Below, one piece after another: positions 34,523 to 41,591 of a stretch of 64,000 nt of DNA. The translations under genes were made by a program, and so were the position numbers. Positions within the stretch are counted from its first letter, which is position 1; every line of letters begins with the position of its first letter. The DNA lies in the NCBI GenBank assembly GCA_937902925.1, contig CALFNN010000013.1:83933-147932 (forward strand), given 5' to 3'. Origin of the DNA: an uncultured Opitutaceae bacterium (lineage in GTDB: Bacteria > Verrucomicrobiota > Verrucomicrobiia > Opitutales > Opitutaceae). The notes under the pieces were generated by a model that did no database searches, was not told the origin of the DNA, and saw only the letters and a program-made list of their open reading frames with translations.

Positions 34523-35778
34523 TGGCGCCCTTCTTCAAATACGGACTCTTCGGCGACGAGGTCTCGCTCATCGTCGCGTTCGTCACGGGCATCGGCTTCG
34601 GCTTTTTCCTCGAGCGCGCCGGCTTCGGCAACGCCCGGCTTCTCGCCGCCCAGTTCTACTTTCGCGATCTGCGCGTCCTGAAGGTCATGTTCACCGCCAT
34701 CGTCACCGCGATGGTCGGCCTCTTCGTCCTCGCCCGCATCGGCCTCGTCGACCTGTCGCTCGTTTATCTCACGCCGACGTTCCTCGTGCCGCAGATTGTG
34801 GGCGGATTGATTCTCGGCGCCGGGTTCATCGTCGGCGGCTACTGTCCCGGCACCTCGTGCGTCTCGGCGGCGATCGGCCGCGTCGACGGCATGGTTTTCC
34901 TCGCCGGCATGATCGGCGGGCTCGTCGGCTTCGCCGAAATTTATCCGCACATCGCCGCCTTTGCCCACTCCACCCCGATGGGTCAGTTGACGCTCGCGCA
35001 GTTGTTCCACATTCCCTACGGCGTCCTCGTCTTCGCCGTCGTCGTGATGGCGCTCGGCGCGTTTGTCGCCGCCGAGTGGGCCGAGATGAAAATCGGCGGC
35101 AAGCAACCCGACGCCGGCTCCCTTCTCGCGCCAACCGCCCGGCTGACGCCCGTCCGCCGGTTCGCCGTCGCCCTGCTCGCCATCGGCCTCGTCGCCGCCT
35201 TCGCCGGCAATCCGTATCGCGGGCCGTTCGCCCGCATCGACGCCCGGCAACTCGCGCTCGACGCCGGCTCGCCCGCCGACCAGGTCGCCGCCGGGCAGCT
35301 CGCCGACTGGTTGATCGCCGGCCGCAACGATTTTCTCCTCGTGGATGTCCGCGACGCCGCGGCCTTCGCGCAGTATCATATTCCCGCCGCGCTCAACGTG
35401 CCGCTCGCCAATCTCGCCGCGGATTTCGCCTCGCGCAACGAACGGATCGTCGTCTACGGCGAGGGCGGCACCGCCGCCGCTCAGGCGTGGATGCTGTTGC
35501 GCTCCCTCGGTTATCCCGCCGTTCATCTGCTCGCCGGCGGGCTCGAGGAATGGAAAGCCACGGTGCTCTTCCCGAAGGCGCCGGCGGCCGACGCCCCGCC
35601 CATCGAGCAAATTGAATTCGCCCGTCGCTCCGCGATGGCGAAATATTTCGGCGGCACCCCGCAATGCACCGGCGCCTCGGCACCGACTGCGCCGGAGTTG
35701 CCCAAGCTTCTGCCGCCGCCGGCTGCCGCTCCCGGCGCGACGCCCGTCGCCCAGCGCAAAAAGAAGGAAGGTTGCTGA
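34519..35778 (+). CDS. YeeE/YedE-type transporter second half fused to a rhodanese-like domain lacking the catalytic cysteine
   Basis: 419 residues. The start at 34519 overlaps the previous stop and has GGAGGG eight bases upstream. Residues 1-230 are membrane helices with the sulfur-transport motif GGYCPGTSC (C109, C114). Residues about 250-350 form a rhodanese domain (LLVDVRDAAAFAQYHIPAALNVP). The active-site loop reads VVYGEGGTAAAQ, with G314 where the persulfide-forming cysteine should be, so it cannot work as a normal sulfurtransferase. A Pro-rich tail contains C383 and ends KKKEGC, leaving C419 as a free terminal cysteine. It may be a persulfide-binding or docking domain; that is speculation. 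Confidence 0.85.
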   Translation: MMAPFFKYGLFGDEVSLIVAFVTGIGFGFFLERAGFGNARLLAAQFYFRDLRVLKVMFTAIVTAMVGLFVLARIGLVDLSLVYLTPTFLVPQIVGGLILGAGFIVGGYCPGTSCVSAAIGRVDGMVFLAGMIGGLVGFAEIYPHIAAFAHSTPMGQLTLAQLFHIPYGVLVFAVVVMALGAFVAAEWAEMKIGGKQPDAGSLLAPTARLTPVRRFAVALLAIGLVAAFAGNPYRGPFARIDARQLALDAGSPADQVAAGQLADWLIAGRNDFLLVDVRDAAAFAQYHIPAALNVPLANLAADFASRNERIVVYGEGGTAAAQAWMLLRSLGYPAVHLLAGGLEEWKATVLFPKAPAADAPPIEQIEFARRSAMAKYFGGTPQCTGASAPTAPELPKLLPPPAAAPGATPVAQRKKKEGC

Positions 35779-35780
35779 GC

Positions 35781-35798
35781 CGGGCGGGCCTCCGCCCG
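35781..35798. repeat. Hairpin between transporter and cytochrome genes
   Basis: CGGGCGG and CCGCCCG form perfect 7-base arms around GCCT just after the transporter stop and 18 bases before the cytochrome ATG. No T-run follows, so it is more likely to affect message stability or to be a short repeat than to end transcription. Confidence 0.4.
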
Positions 35799-35815
35799 TC
35801 GACCGGAAAGGAATC

Positions 35816-37861
35816 ATGCGGCGCGAAAGTCAAAACGCATCGCCGCAACCGCACCGTCGCTGGACGCTCTTCATGCGGCTCGGCGGCGCCGTCGCCACGA
35901 TCGCCGCCGCCGTCGCGCTCGTTGCCGGGCTCGGTGGTCTGTTGATGTCACGCCTGCTCTCTCGCTGGCCGGCCGGATGGACAACGCGCGCCGCGGTCGG
36001 CGTGTTCGCTCTCACTGCCACCGACGCCGCGTTCGTCGCGACGACCACCTCGCCGCATCTGACAAACAATCCCGCTCAAGCCGAAAGCTGCCTCACCTGC
36101 CACGCCGGCATCACCGGCTTCAGCGAATTTCACCGGCCGGAAAACATCGGCTGCGCCGCGTGCCACGCGGGCAACCCGCGGGCGCCCGACGCCACGCAGG
36201 CCCACGCCGGCATGGTCCTCGTCCCCGGCAATTTCGCCGATGCGCCGCGCACCTGCGCCACCGCGAATTGCCACGCGACGATTCTCCCGCGCATCGAGCA
36301 CTCGATCATGACGACGTTCGCCGGCGTCATCGCCACCGACCGCCACGTCTTCGGCGAATCCGTCGATCCCGCCGCGCCGCCGCCGCACGTTCACGACCTC
36401 GGCACGAGCGCCGCCGACACCCATCTCCGCCAGCTCTGCGCATCCTGCCATCTCGGCCAGACCAAATCCGCCTGGGGCCCGATCGGTCAGGAATCCCGCG
36501 GCGGCGGCTGCAACGCCTGCCACCTCGCCTACCCGCCCGACGCCGCCCGCGAACTCGCCCGCTACTCCGGCACGCGGCCCGCCGACCGCATCGCGATTCC
36601 CCGCGTGCATCCGGCGCTGACCGTGAACATCGGCGACGACCACTGCTTCGGCTGCCACAGCCGCTCCGGCCGCATCGCCACCAACTACGAAGGCTGGCAC
36701 GAGCTCCGCGACCCGCCCACATCCGCCGAACTCGCCTCCGCCGCCGGTCCGTCGCAATTTCGCCAGCTCGACGACGGCCGGTTCTTCACGCGCATCGTGC
36801 CCGACATCCATCAGGAGCGCGGCCTCGCCTGCATCGACTGCCACTCCGCCAGCGAAGTCATGGGCACCGGCGCCGTGGTCGCCCACAAGAGCGATCAGGT
36901 CCATCTTCGCTGCGAGGACTGCCACGCCGACCAACTCGCCTCGCGCCCCGCATCCTCGCTCGACGCTGAATCGCTCATGATCGCAACGATCCGTCGCTGG
37001 CCACCCGCGGCCGGTCAGCGCATCGGCGTCACGCAATCCGGCGATGCGCTGGTCAATGTCACAGTCGATGAAAACGGCCGCGGCAACCTGCGTCTCAAAC
37101 GCACCGGCCGGACGCTATCGCTCACGCCTCCGCAGCCCGTCTGCACCGCCGGCAAGGGCCACGAACGCCTCTCGTGCAGCAGTTGCCACACCGCGTGGGC
37201 GCCGCGCTGCGCGAGTTGCCACACGCAATACGAGCCCGCCACGCGCAGCTTCGATCACCTCGCGCAGGCCGAAATCACCGGAGCGTGGACCGAATCGTCC
37301 GGTCCGTTCGAGGCGGTGCCGCCAACGCTCGGCATCCGCCTCGACCCGCGCGACCCGAGTCACCCGCGCGGCGTCGTCGACACGTTCGTCCCCGGCATGA
37401 TCCTCGACCTCGATCGCAACCGCGATCCAGCCAAACCCGCCGACCCGGTTTTCCGCCGGCTCTACGCACGCACGTCGGCTCACACCATCCGCCGCGAGAC
37501 GCGCTCCTGCGAATCGTGCCACAACGATCCCGTCGCGCTCGGCTACGGCCGCGGCACGTTGCGCTACGAGGTCTCCGGCACCACCGGCCGCTGGCGCTTC
37601 ACGCCGGAACACGCCGCGCTTCCATCCGACGGCCTGCCCGCCGACGCGTGGATCGGTTTCCTCCAGACTCGCGGCGGCATGGTGTCCACGCGCGACGACG
37701 TCCGCCCGTTCACCGCCGACGAGCAACGCCGCATCCTCCGCGTCGGCGCCTGCCTCACCTGTCACGCCGCCGACTCGCCAGTCATGCAACGCTCCGTCGC
37801 CGACTTCGACGCGTTGCTGGCTCGTCGCACTCCGCGATGCGCACTACCTTTATGGCCATGA
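35816..37861 (+). CDS. Twelve-heme cytochrome c, membrane-anchored
   Basis: 681 residues from the ATG at 35816, preceded by GGAAAGGA. One or two N-terminal hydrophobic segments (about 21-44 and 55-77) anchor it with the rest in the periplasm. Twelve heme-attachment motifs are visible, starting at residues 92, 113, 147, 208, 232, 277, 339, 366, 454, 465, 565 and 646; eleven are CxxCH, while the third (CATANCH) is the rare CX4CH form. I do not recognise a specific family. The position after PsrABC and two sulfur transporters suggests an electron conduit or a multiheme reductase or oxidase of a sulfur compound. Its stop overlaps the MOSC gene start (ATGA). Confidence 0.88.
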   Translation: MRRESQNASPQPHRRWTLFMRLGGAVATIAAAVALVAGLGGLLMSRLLSRWPAGWTTRAAVGVFALTATDAAFVATTTSPHLTNNPAQAESCLTCHAGITGFSEFHRPENIGCAACHAGNPRAPDATQAHAGMVLVPGNFADAPRTCATANCHATILPRIEHSIMTTFAGVIATDRHVFGESVDPAAPPPHVHDLGTSAADTHLRQLCASCHLGQTKSAWGPIGQESRGGGCNACHLAYPPDAARELARYSGTRPADRIAIPRVHPALTVNIGDDHCFGCHSRSGRIATNYEGWHELRDPPTSAELASAAGPSQFRQLDDGRFFTRIVPDIHQERGLACIDCHSASEVMGTGAVVAHKSDQVHLRCEDCHADQLASRPASSLDAESLMIATIRRWPPAAGQRIGVTQSGDALVNVTVDENGRGNLRLKRTGRTLSLTPPQPVCTAGKGHERLSCSSCHTAWAPRCASCHTQYEPATRSFDHLAQAEITGAWTESSGPFEAVPPTLGIRLDPRDPSHPRGVVDTFVPGMILDLDRNRDPAKPADPVFRRLYARTSAHTIRRETRSCESCHNDPVALGYGRGTLRYEVSGTTGRWRFTPEHAALPSDGLPADAWIGFLQTRGGMVSTRDDVRPFTADEQRRILRVGACLTCHAADSPVMQRSVADFDALLARRTPRCALPLWP

Positions 37862-38367
37862 TCACCGCCCCCACCGTCACGATCGCCGTGCACCGGCTCG
37901 CGATTTCGCCCGGTCACAATTTCTTCGGCCACCACGGCCACCCCGCCGGCGCGCATCCCACCGTGCTCGTCGACGCCGTCGAGTGCGTCGCCGGCCGCGG
38001 CATTCGCGGCGACCGCTTCTTCGACTACGAGCCGGACTACGAAGGCCAGATCACGTTCTTCTCGCTCGAAATCTTCGACGCCCTCCGGCGCGAACTCCCT
38101 CTCCCCGCTGCCCGGCCCGAGGCGACCCGCCGCAACGTCTTCACCCGCGGGGTCGATCTCAACGCGCTCATCGGGGCCGAATTCGAACTGCACGGCGTGC
38201 GCTTCCTCGGCGTCGAGGAATGCCGCCCGTGTTACTGGATGGACCGCGCACTCGCGCCCGGCGCCGAGGACTGGATGCGCGGCCGGGGCGGCCTGCGCGC
38301 CCGGATCGTGTCCGGCGGCTGGCTCCGCTGCGACGGGGCGCCTCAGGGCGCCAGCGCGTCGACCTGA
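37858..38367 (+). CDS. MOSC-domain protein
   Basis: 169 residues. The MOSC (molybdenum cofactor sulfurase C-terminal) pattern is recognisable: GIRGDRFF, RRNVFTRGVDLNALIGAEF, then the conserved cysteine block ECRPCYWMD. MOSC domains bind molybdenum cofactor or carry sulfur to metal centres. It is translationally coupled to the cytochrome gene by a four-base overlap and closes the operon that includes the molybdoenzyme. Its 3' end overlaps the convergent second ArsR gene by 25 bases. Confidence 0.88.
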   Translation: MITAPTVTIAVHRLAISPGHNFFGHHGHPAGAHPTVLVDAVECVAGRGIRGDRFFDYEPDYEGQITFFSLEIFDALRRELPLPAARPEATRRNVFTRGVDLNALIGAEFELHGVRFLGVEECRPCYWMDRALAPGAEDWMRGRGGLRARIVSGGWLRCDGAPQGASAST

Positions 38368-38702
38368 CTGCTCAACTGCTGCTTCAGGCAACCGCACACG
38401 AGCTCGCACAACTGGCCGATCGAGGGATCGGTGATCGCGTAGATCGTCTGCAGCCCTTCCTTCCGGCGTCCCACGATTCCCGCCTGCGCCAGCGTCTGCA
38501 GGTGCCGCGAGATGTTCGTCTGTGTGCCGCCCGTGAGATCCACCAGCTCGTTCACGCTGCGCTCACCCGCGAACAGAGCGTGAATCAGCCGCAGTCGCAT
38601 CGGCTCGGACAACACCGCAAACCGCCGCGCGACCAGCGCAATCGCCGCTTCGTTGAGCGGCGCCGGCTTGACTCCGGCGGGGGAAAAATCGGGGGTTGAC
38701 AT
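38343..38702 (-). CDS. ArsR-family regulator 2 of the sulfur island
   Basis: 119 residues from the ATG at 38702. The recognition helix GGTQTNISRHLQTL and wing GRRKEGLQTIYAI are nearly those of the regulator at 28198. Cysteines C99, C103 and C105 (QLCELVCGCL) lie in the last helix, one more than in its paralogue, and no helix-3 metal motif is present. It is divergent from the DUF2892-RND operon, with a 24-base palindrome between its -35 and -10 hexamers, so autorepression and control of that operon are likely. It runs tail-to-tail into the MOSC gene. Confidence 0.87.
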   Translation of the reverse strand: MSTPDFSPAGVKPAPLNEAAIALVARRFAVLSEPMRLRLIHALFAGERSVNELVDLTGGTQTNISRHLQTLAQAGIVGRRKEGLQTIYAITDPSIGQLCELVCGCLKQQLSSQVDALAP

Positions 38703-38710
38703 GAAATACG

Positions 38711-38734
38711 CTATATGCGTATATGCGCATCTAG
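38711..38734. promoter_or_regulatory. ArsR operator palindrome
   Basis: CTATATGCGTATATGCGCATCTAG is symmetrical at 20 of 24 positions and lies in a short AT-rich island between the divergent regulator and DUF2892 genes. It shares ATATGCG-ATAT with the site at 28570. This size and symmetry are typical of ArsR-family operators. Confidence 0.7.
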
Positions 38735-38740
38735 TGTCAA
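38712..38740 (-). promoter_or_regulatory. Promoter of ArsR regulator 2, overlapped by its operator
   Basis: On the minus strand a perfect TTGACA (complement of 38735-38740) is followed by a 17-base spacer and CATATA (complement of 38712-38717). The ATG at 38702 is only about ten bases beyond the -10 element, so the transcript would have almost no leader. The operator covers the spacer and -10 region, a layout that would block RNA polymerase. Confidence 0.6.
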
Positions 38741-38748
38741 CCCCAATC

Positions 38749-38973
38749 ATGAAGACCGATTCCCTTGTTCGCCTCCTCGCCGGCACCGTCACCCTGGCCG
38801 GCGTCGCCCTCACCTATTTCGTCAATCCGTGGTGGCTGCTGTTGCCCGCGTTTGTCGGGGCCAACCTCATCCAATCCGTTTTCACCGGCTTCTGCCCGCC
38901 GACCTTGCTCGTCCGCAAGCTCGGCTGGGTCGACGAGCACGACGTCATCCACTGGGGCGGCCGCCAGCGCTGA
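38749..38973 (+). CDS. Small DUF2892 (YgaP-type) inner-membrane protein
   Basis: 74 residues with two membrane helices and the family segment TGFCPPTLLVRKLGW, containing a conserved cysteine. DUF2892 domains often accompany rhodaneses (as in YgaP) and sulfur-responsive operons. It is the first gene downstream of the operator and probably starts the operon running to the RND pump. Its function is not established. Confidence 0.82.
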   Translation: MKTDSLVRLLAGTVTLAGVALTYFVNPWWLLLPAFVGANLIQSVFTGFCPPTLLVRKLGWVDEHDVIHWGGRQR

Positions 38974-39001
38974 ATCCCGGCCTCGCGACACCGCCGCCGT
39001 C

Positions 39002-39205
39002 ATGCATTCCCCCTTCCTCCGTTTCGCCGCCACCATCCTCGCCGGCGCCGCCGCCGGCGCCCTGCTCGGCACGTTCGGGCAATGCACCTCCGGCACCTGC
39101 CCGCTCACCTCCACTTGGTGGCGCGGCGCGCTCTACGGCGCCTTCCTCGGGTTGGCCGTCGCCCTTTCCGGCCGCACCGTCCGAACCCTCAATGTCATCT
39201 ATTAG
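39002..39205 (+). CDS. Small membrane protein with CTSGTCPLTS motif (DUF6132-like)
   Basis: 67 residues with two hydrophobic helices and a cysteine pair in GQCTSGTCPLTSTWWRGALYGAFLG. The motif recalls the small DUF6132 family; the call is from memory of the pattern. The CxxxxC arrangement echoes the CTSG motif of the YeeE half protein in the neighbouring operon. It sits 28 bases after the DUF2892 gene and 6 bases before the TolC-like gene. Confidence 0.72.
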   Translation: MHSPFLRFAATILAGAAAGALLGTFGQCTSGTCPLTSTWWRGALYGAFLGLAVALSGRTVRTLNVIY

Positions 39206-39211
39206 TTGACA

Positions 39212-40552
39212 ATGCCTCGTGCCCCCATGCATCTCCCAAAACTGGCCGTCGTCGCCGTCAGCCTTGCCGCCTGCGCCGCACCCGCCGCGTTCGGCGCCGA
39301 GCCGTGGACGCTCGACCGCGCCGTCGCCACCGCGCTCGAGCACAGCCCCGACGCCCGCGTCGCCCGCGCCCGCGCCGACGGCGCTCAGGCGCTCGTCGAA
39401 CAGGCCGGCGCCGCCTGGCTGCCGCAGGTCTCGCTCTCCGGCCGCTACACGGACACGAACAGCCCGATGATGGCGTTCGGGTCGATCCTCAACCAGCGCG
39501 CGTTCAACTTCGGCCTCGACTTCAACCACCCCGGCCGGATCGACAACCTCAACGCCACCGGCACGGTCGCCTACAATATTTACAGCGGTGGCCGCGCCAC
39601 CGCCGGCCGCACCGCCGCCAAGGCGGGCGCCGCCGCCGCGGACCTCGATTTGCGCGCGGCGCAGCAGCAGCTCGCGACCGAGGTCGTCAAGGCCGCCCTC
39701 AATCTCCGCAAGGCCCGCGAGGCCGTCACCGCCATCGAGGGCGGCGTGCGCGCCTACGACGCCGCGGTCAGCACCGCCCGCGCGCGGTTCGACGCCGGCC
39801 AGTTGCTCAAGGCCGATCTCCTCAGCCTCGAGGTGCAACTCTCCCAAACGCGCGAGTCGCTTTCCTCCGCCCGCCATGGCGCCGCGCTTGCCGCCCGCGC
39901 CTTTCAATTCGCCCTCGGCCTCGATCCGACCGACGCGCCCATCGAGCTCGCCAACGACGATCTCGCCCTCGCGCGCCTCACCGTCCCCGACACCCGCGAT
40001 TTTTCGCAGCGCCCGGAGCTTCTGGGTCTGCAGGCTCGCGTCGATGCCGCCGAGGCAATGCTCCGTGTCTCCCGCGGCGGCCGTCAGCCCAACATCAACG
40101 CCTTCGCCAGCTACCAATACGACCACGGCTGGAAGCTCGACCGCGGCGCCGACAACTGGCTCGCTAGCGTGTCCGTCGATCTCAACGTCTTCGATGGCGG
40201 CACCACCTCCGGAAAAATCCGCCAGAGCAGCGCCGAACTCACCCAGGTCAGGGAGATGCTCCGCAAGGCCACGCTCGGCATCGGTCTCGAAGTTGAACAG
40301 GCGCGCCTCGCCCACGACGACGCGTCCGAACGCCTCTCGGTTTCCGCCCAAGCAGTCGCCCAGGCGACCGAAAGCGCCGCGCTCAGCCGCGCCCGCTTCG
40401 AGCAGGGCGCGCTCCTCACCGCCGACCTCATCGGCGTCGAGAGCCGTCTCCTCGAGGCGCAGATGCGCCACGCCTTCGCCGCCGCCGACGAACGCATCGC
40501 CATCGCCGATCTTCGCCGCGCCCTCGGCCTGCCCGTTCTCCCGACGCCCTGA
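39212..40552 (+). CDS. TolC-family outer-membrane efflux protein
   Basis: About 446 residues; the ATG at 39212 or 39227 starts a signal peptide cleaved near AFGAE. Two related halves each carry the coiled-coil hairpin of outer-membrane efflux proteins (for example the LLKADLLSLEVQLSQTRESL segment and the late LLTADLIGVESRLLEAQ). It forms the outer-membrane duct for the pump encoded by the next two genes. Confidence 0.92.
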   Translation: MPRAPMHLPKLAVVAVSLAACAAPAAFGAEPWTLDRAVATALEHSPDARVARARADGAQALVEQAGAAWLPQVSLSGRYTDTNSPMMAFGSILNQRAFNFGLDFNHPGRIDNLNATGTVAYNIYSGGRATAGRTAAKAGAAAADLDLRAAQQQLATEVVKAALNLRKAREAVTAIEGGVRAYDAAVSTARARFDAGQLLKADLLSLEVQLSQTRESLSSARHGAALAARAFQFALGLDPTDAPIELANDDLALARLTVPDTRDFSQRPELLGLQARVDAAEAMLRVSRGGRQPNINAFASYQYDHGWKLDRGADNWLASVSVDLNVFDGGTTSGKIRQSSAELTQVREMLRKATLGIGLEVEQARLAHDDASERLSVSAQAVAQATESAALSRARFEQGALLTADLIGVESRLLEAQMRHAFAAADERIAIADLRRALGLPVLPTP

Positions 40553-40562
40553 TTCTATTCCC

Positions 40563-41591
40563 ATGAAGTCATCCCCCTCGCTCCTTTTCGCCGCCGCGCT
40601 CGCCACCCTCGCCGGCTGCTCGCGCTCCGAGCCCACCGCGGCCACTGCCGCCAGCCTGCCGCCGGTCCGCGTCCGCGCCGCGACTGTCCGCCTCGAATCC
40701 GTGCCCGCGCTCGACGAGCTCACCGGCACGGTGCGTCCTGTCCGCCGCGCGCTCATCGCCGCCAAGGTCATGGGCGCCATCTCCGAACTTCCCGTCGCCC
40801 TCGGCCAGCCGGTGAAAGCCGGCGACTTGCTGGTGCGCATCTCCGCCAGCGAAATCTCCTCCCGCCTCGCCCAGGCGCAGGCCCAGCTCGATCAGGCCAG
40901 ACGCGACTACGCCCGCGAAAGCGAACTGCTTCCGAAAAACGCGAGCACGCCCGACATGGTCAGGAACCTCGAAACCCGCGTCACGCTCTCCGCGGCCGGC
41001 CTCCGCGAGGCCGAGACGATGCTCGGCTACGCCACGGTCCGCGCGCCCTTCGACGGCGTCGTCGCCCGCAAGCTCGCCGATGTCGGCGACTTCGCCTCGC
41101 CCGGCGTGCCACTCATCGAGATCGAGGGCGCCGACGCGTTCCAGATCGAGGCCGGCATTCCCGATTCGCTCGCCGCGGCATTGAAGGTCGGCGCCTCCGT
41201 CAGCGTCACGCTTCCTTCCGCCGGCATCACGTTCGAGGCGCCGCTGGTCGAGCTTTCCTCGGCCGCGGATCCGGCGACGCACACGGTTGCCGCGAAGTTC
41301 ACCGTTCCCCCAGGCGTCGCCGTCCGCTCGGGCGCGTTCGCCCGGCTGCAGATCGCGGGCAAGGCGGTGCAGGGCCTGTTCGCGCCCGCGACCGCGGTCA
41401 CAACGCTCGGCCAGATGGAACGCGTGTTCGTCGTCGGCGATGACGACCACGCCGCACTTCGGCTCGTCAAGACCGGCGCCGCGCGCGATGACCGCATCGA
41501 AATCCTCTCGGGCCTCGGCGATGGCGAACGCGTTGTCGTCGCCCCGCCCGCCACCTTGCGCGAAGGTCAGCCCCTGGAGGTCACGCCGTGA
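40563..41591 (+). CDS. RND efflux membrane fusion lipoprotein
   Basis: 342 residues. The signal ends in LAGC, so the protein is a lipoprotein. A split biotinyl-lipoyl-like domain ([23 protein letters not shown] and [15 protein letters not shown]) flanks an alpha-hairpin, followed by a beta-barrel domain. It bridges the inner-membrane pump and TolC. It starts ten bases after the TolC gene and overlaps the pump gene by four bases (GTGA). Confidence 0.93.
   Translation: MKSSPSLLFAAALATLAGCSRSEPTAATAASLPPVRVRAATVRLESVPALDELTGTVRPVRRALIAAKVMGAISELPVALGQPVKAGDLLVRISASEISSRLAQAQAQLDQARRDYARESELLPKNASTPDMVRNLETRVTLSAAGLREAETMLGYATVRAPFDGVVARKLADVGDFASPGVPLIEIEGADAFQIEAGIPDSLAAALKVGASVSVTLPSAGITFEAPLVELSSAADPATHTVAAKFTVPPGVAVRSGAFARLQIAGKAVQGLFAPATAVTTLGQMERVFVVGDDDHAALRLVKTGAARDDRIEILSGLGDGERVVVAPPATLREGQPLEVTP

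Noticed and set aside
28198..38702. Arsenic island (ArsR plus molybdoenzyme as arsenate reductase)
   Set aside because: No arsenate reductase ArsC, ArsB/Acr3 or ArsM is present and the regulators lack the ArsR metal motif; YeeE, rhodanese and DUF2892 genes fit sulfur better. Not excluded entirely.
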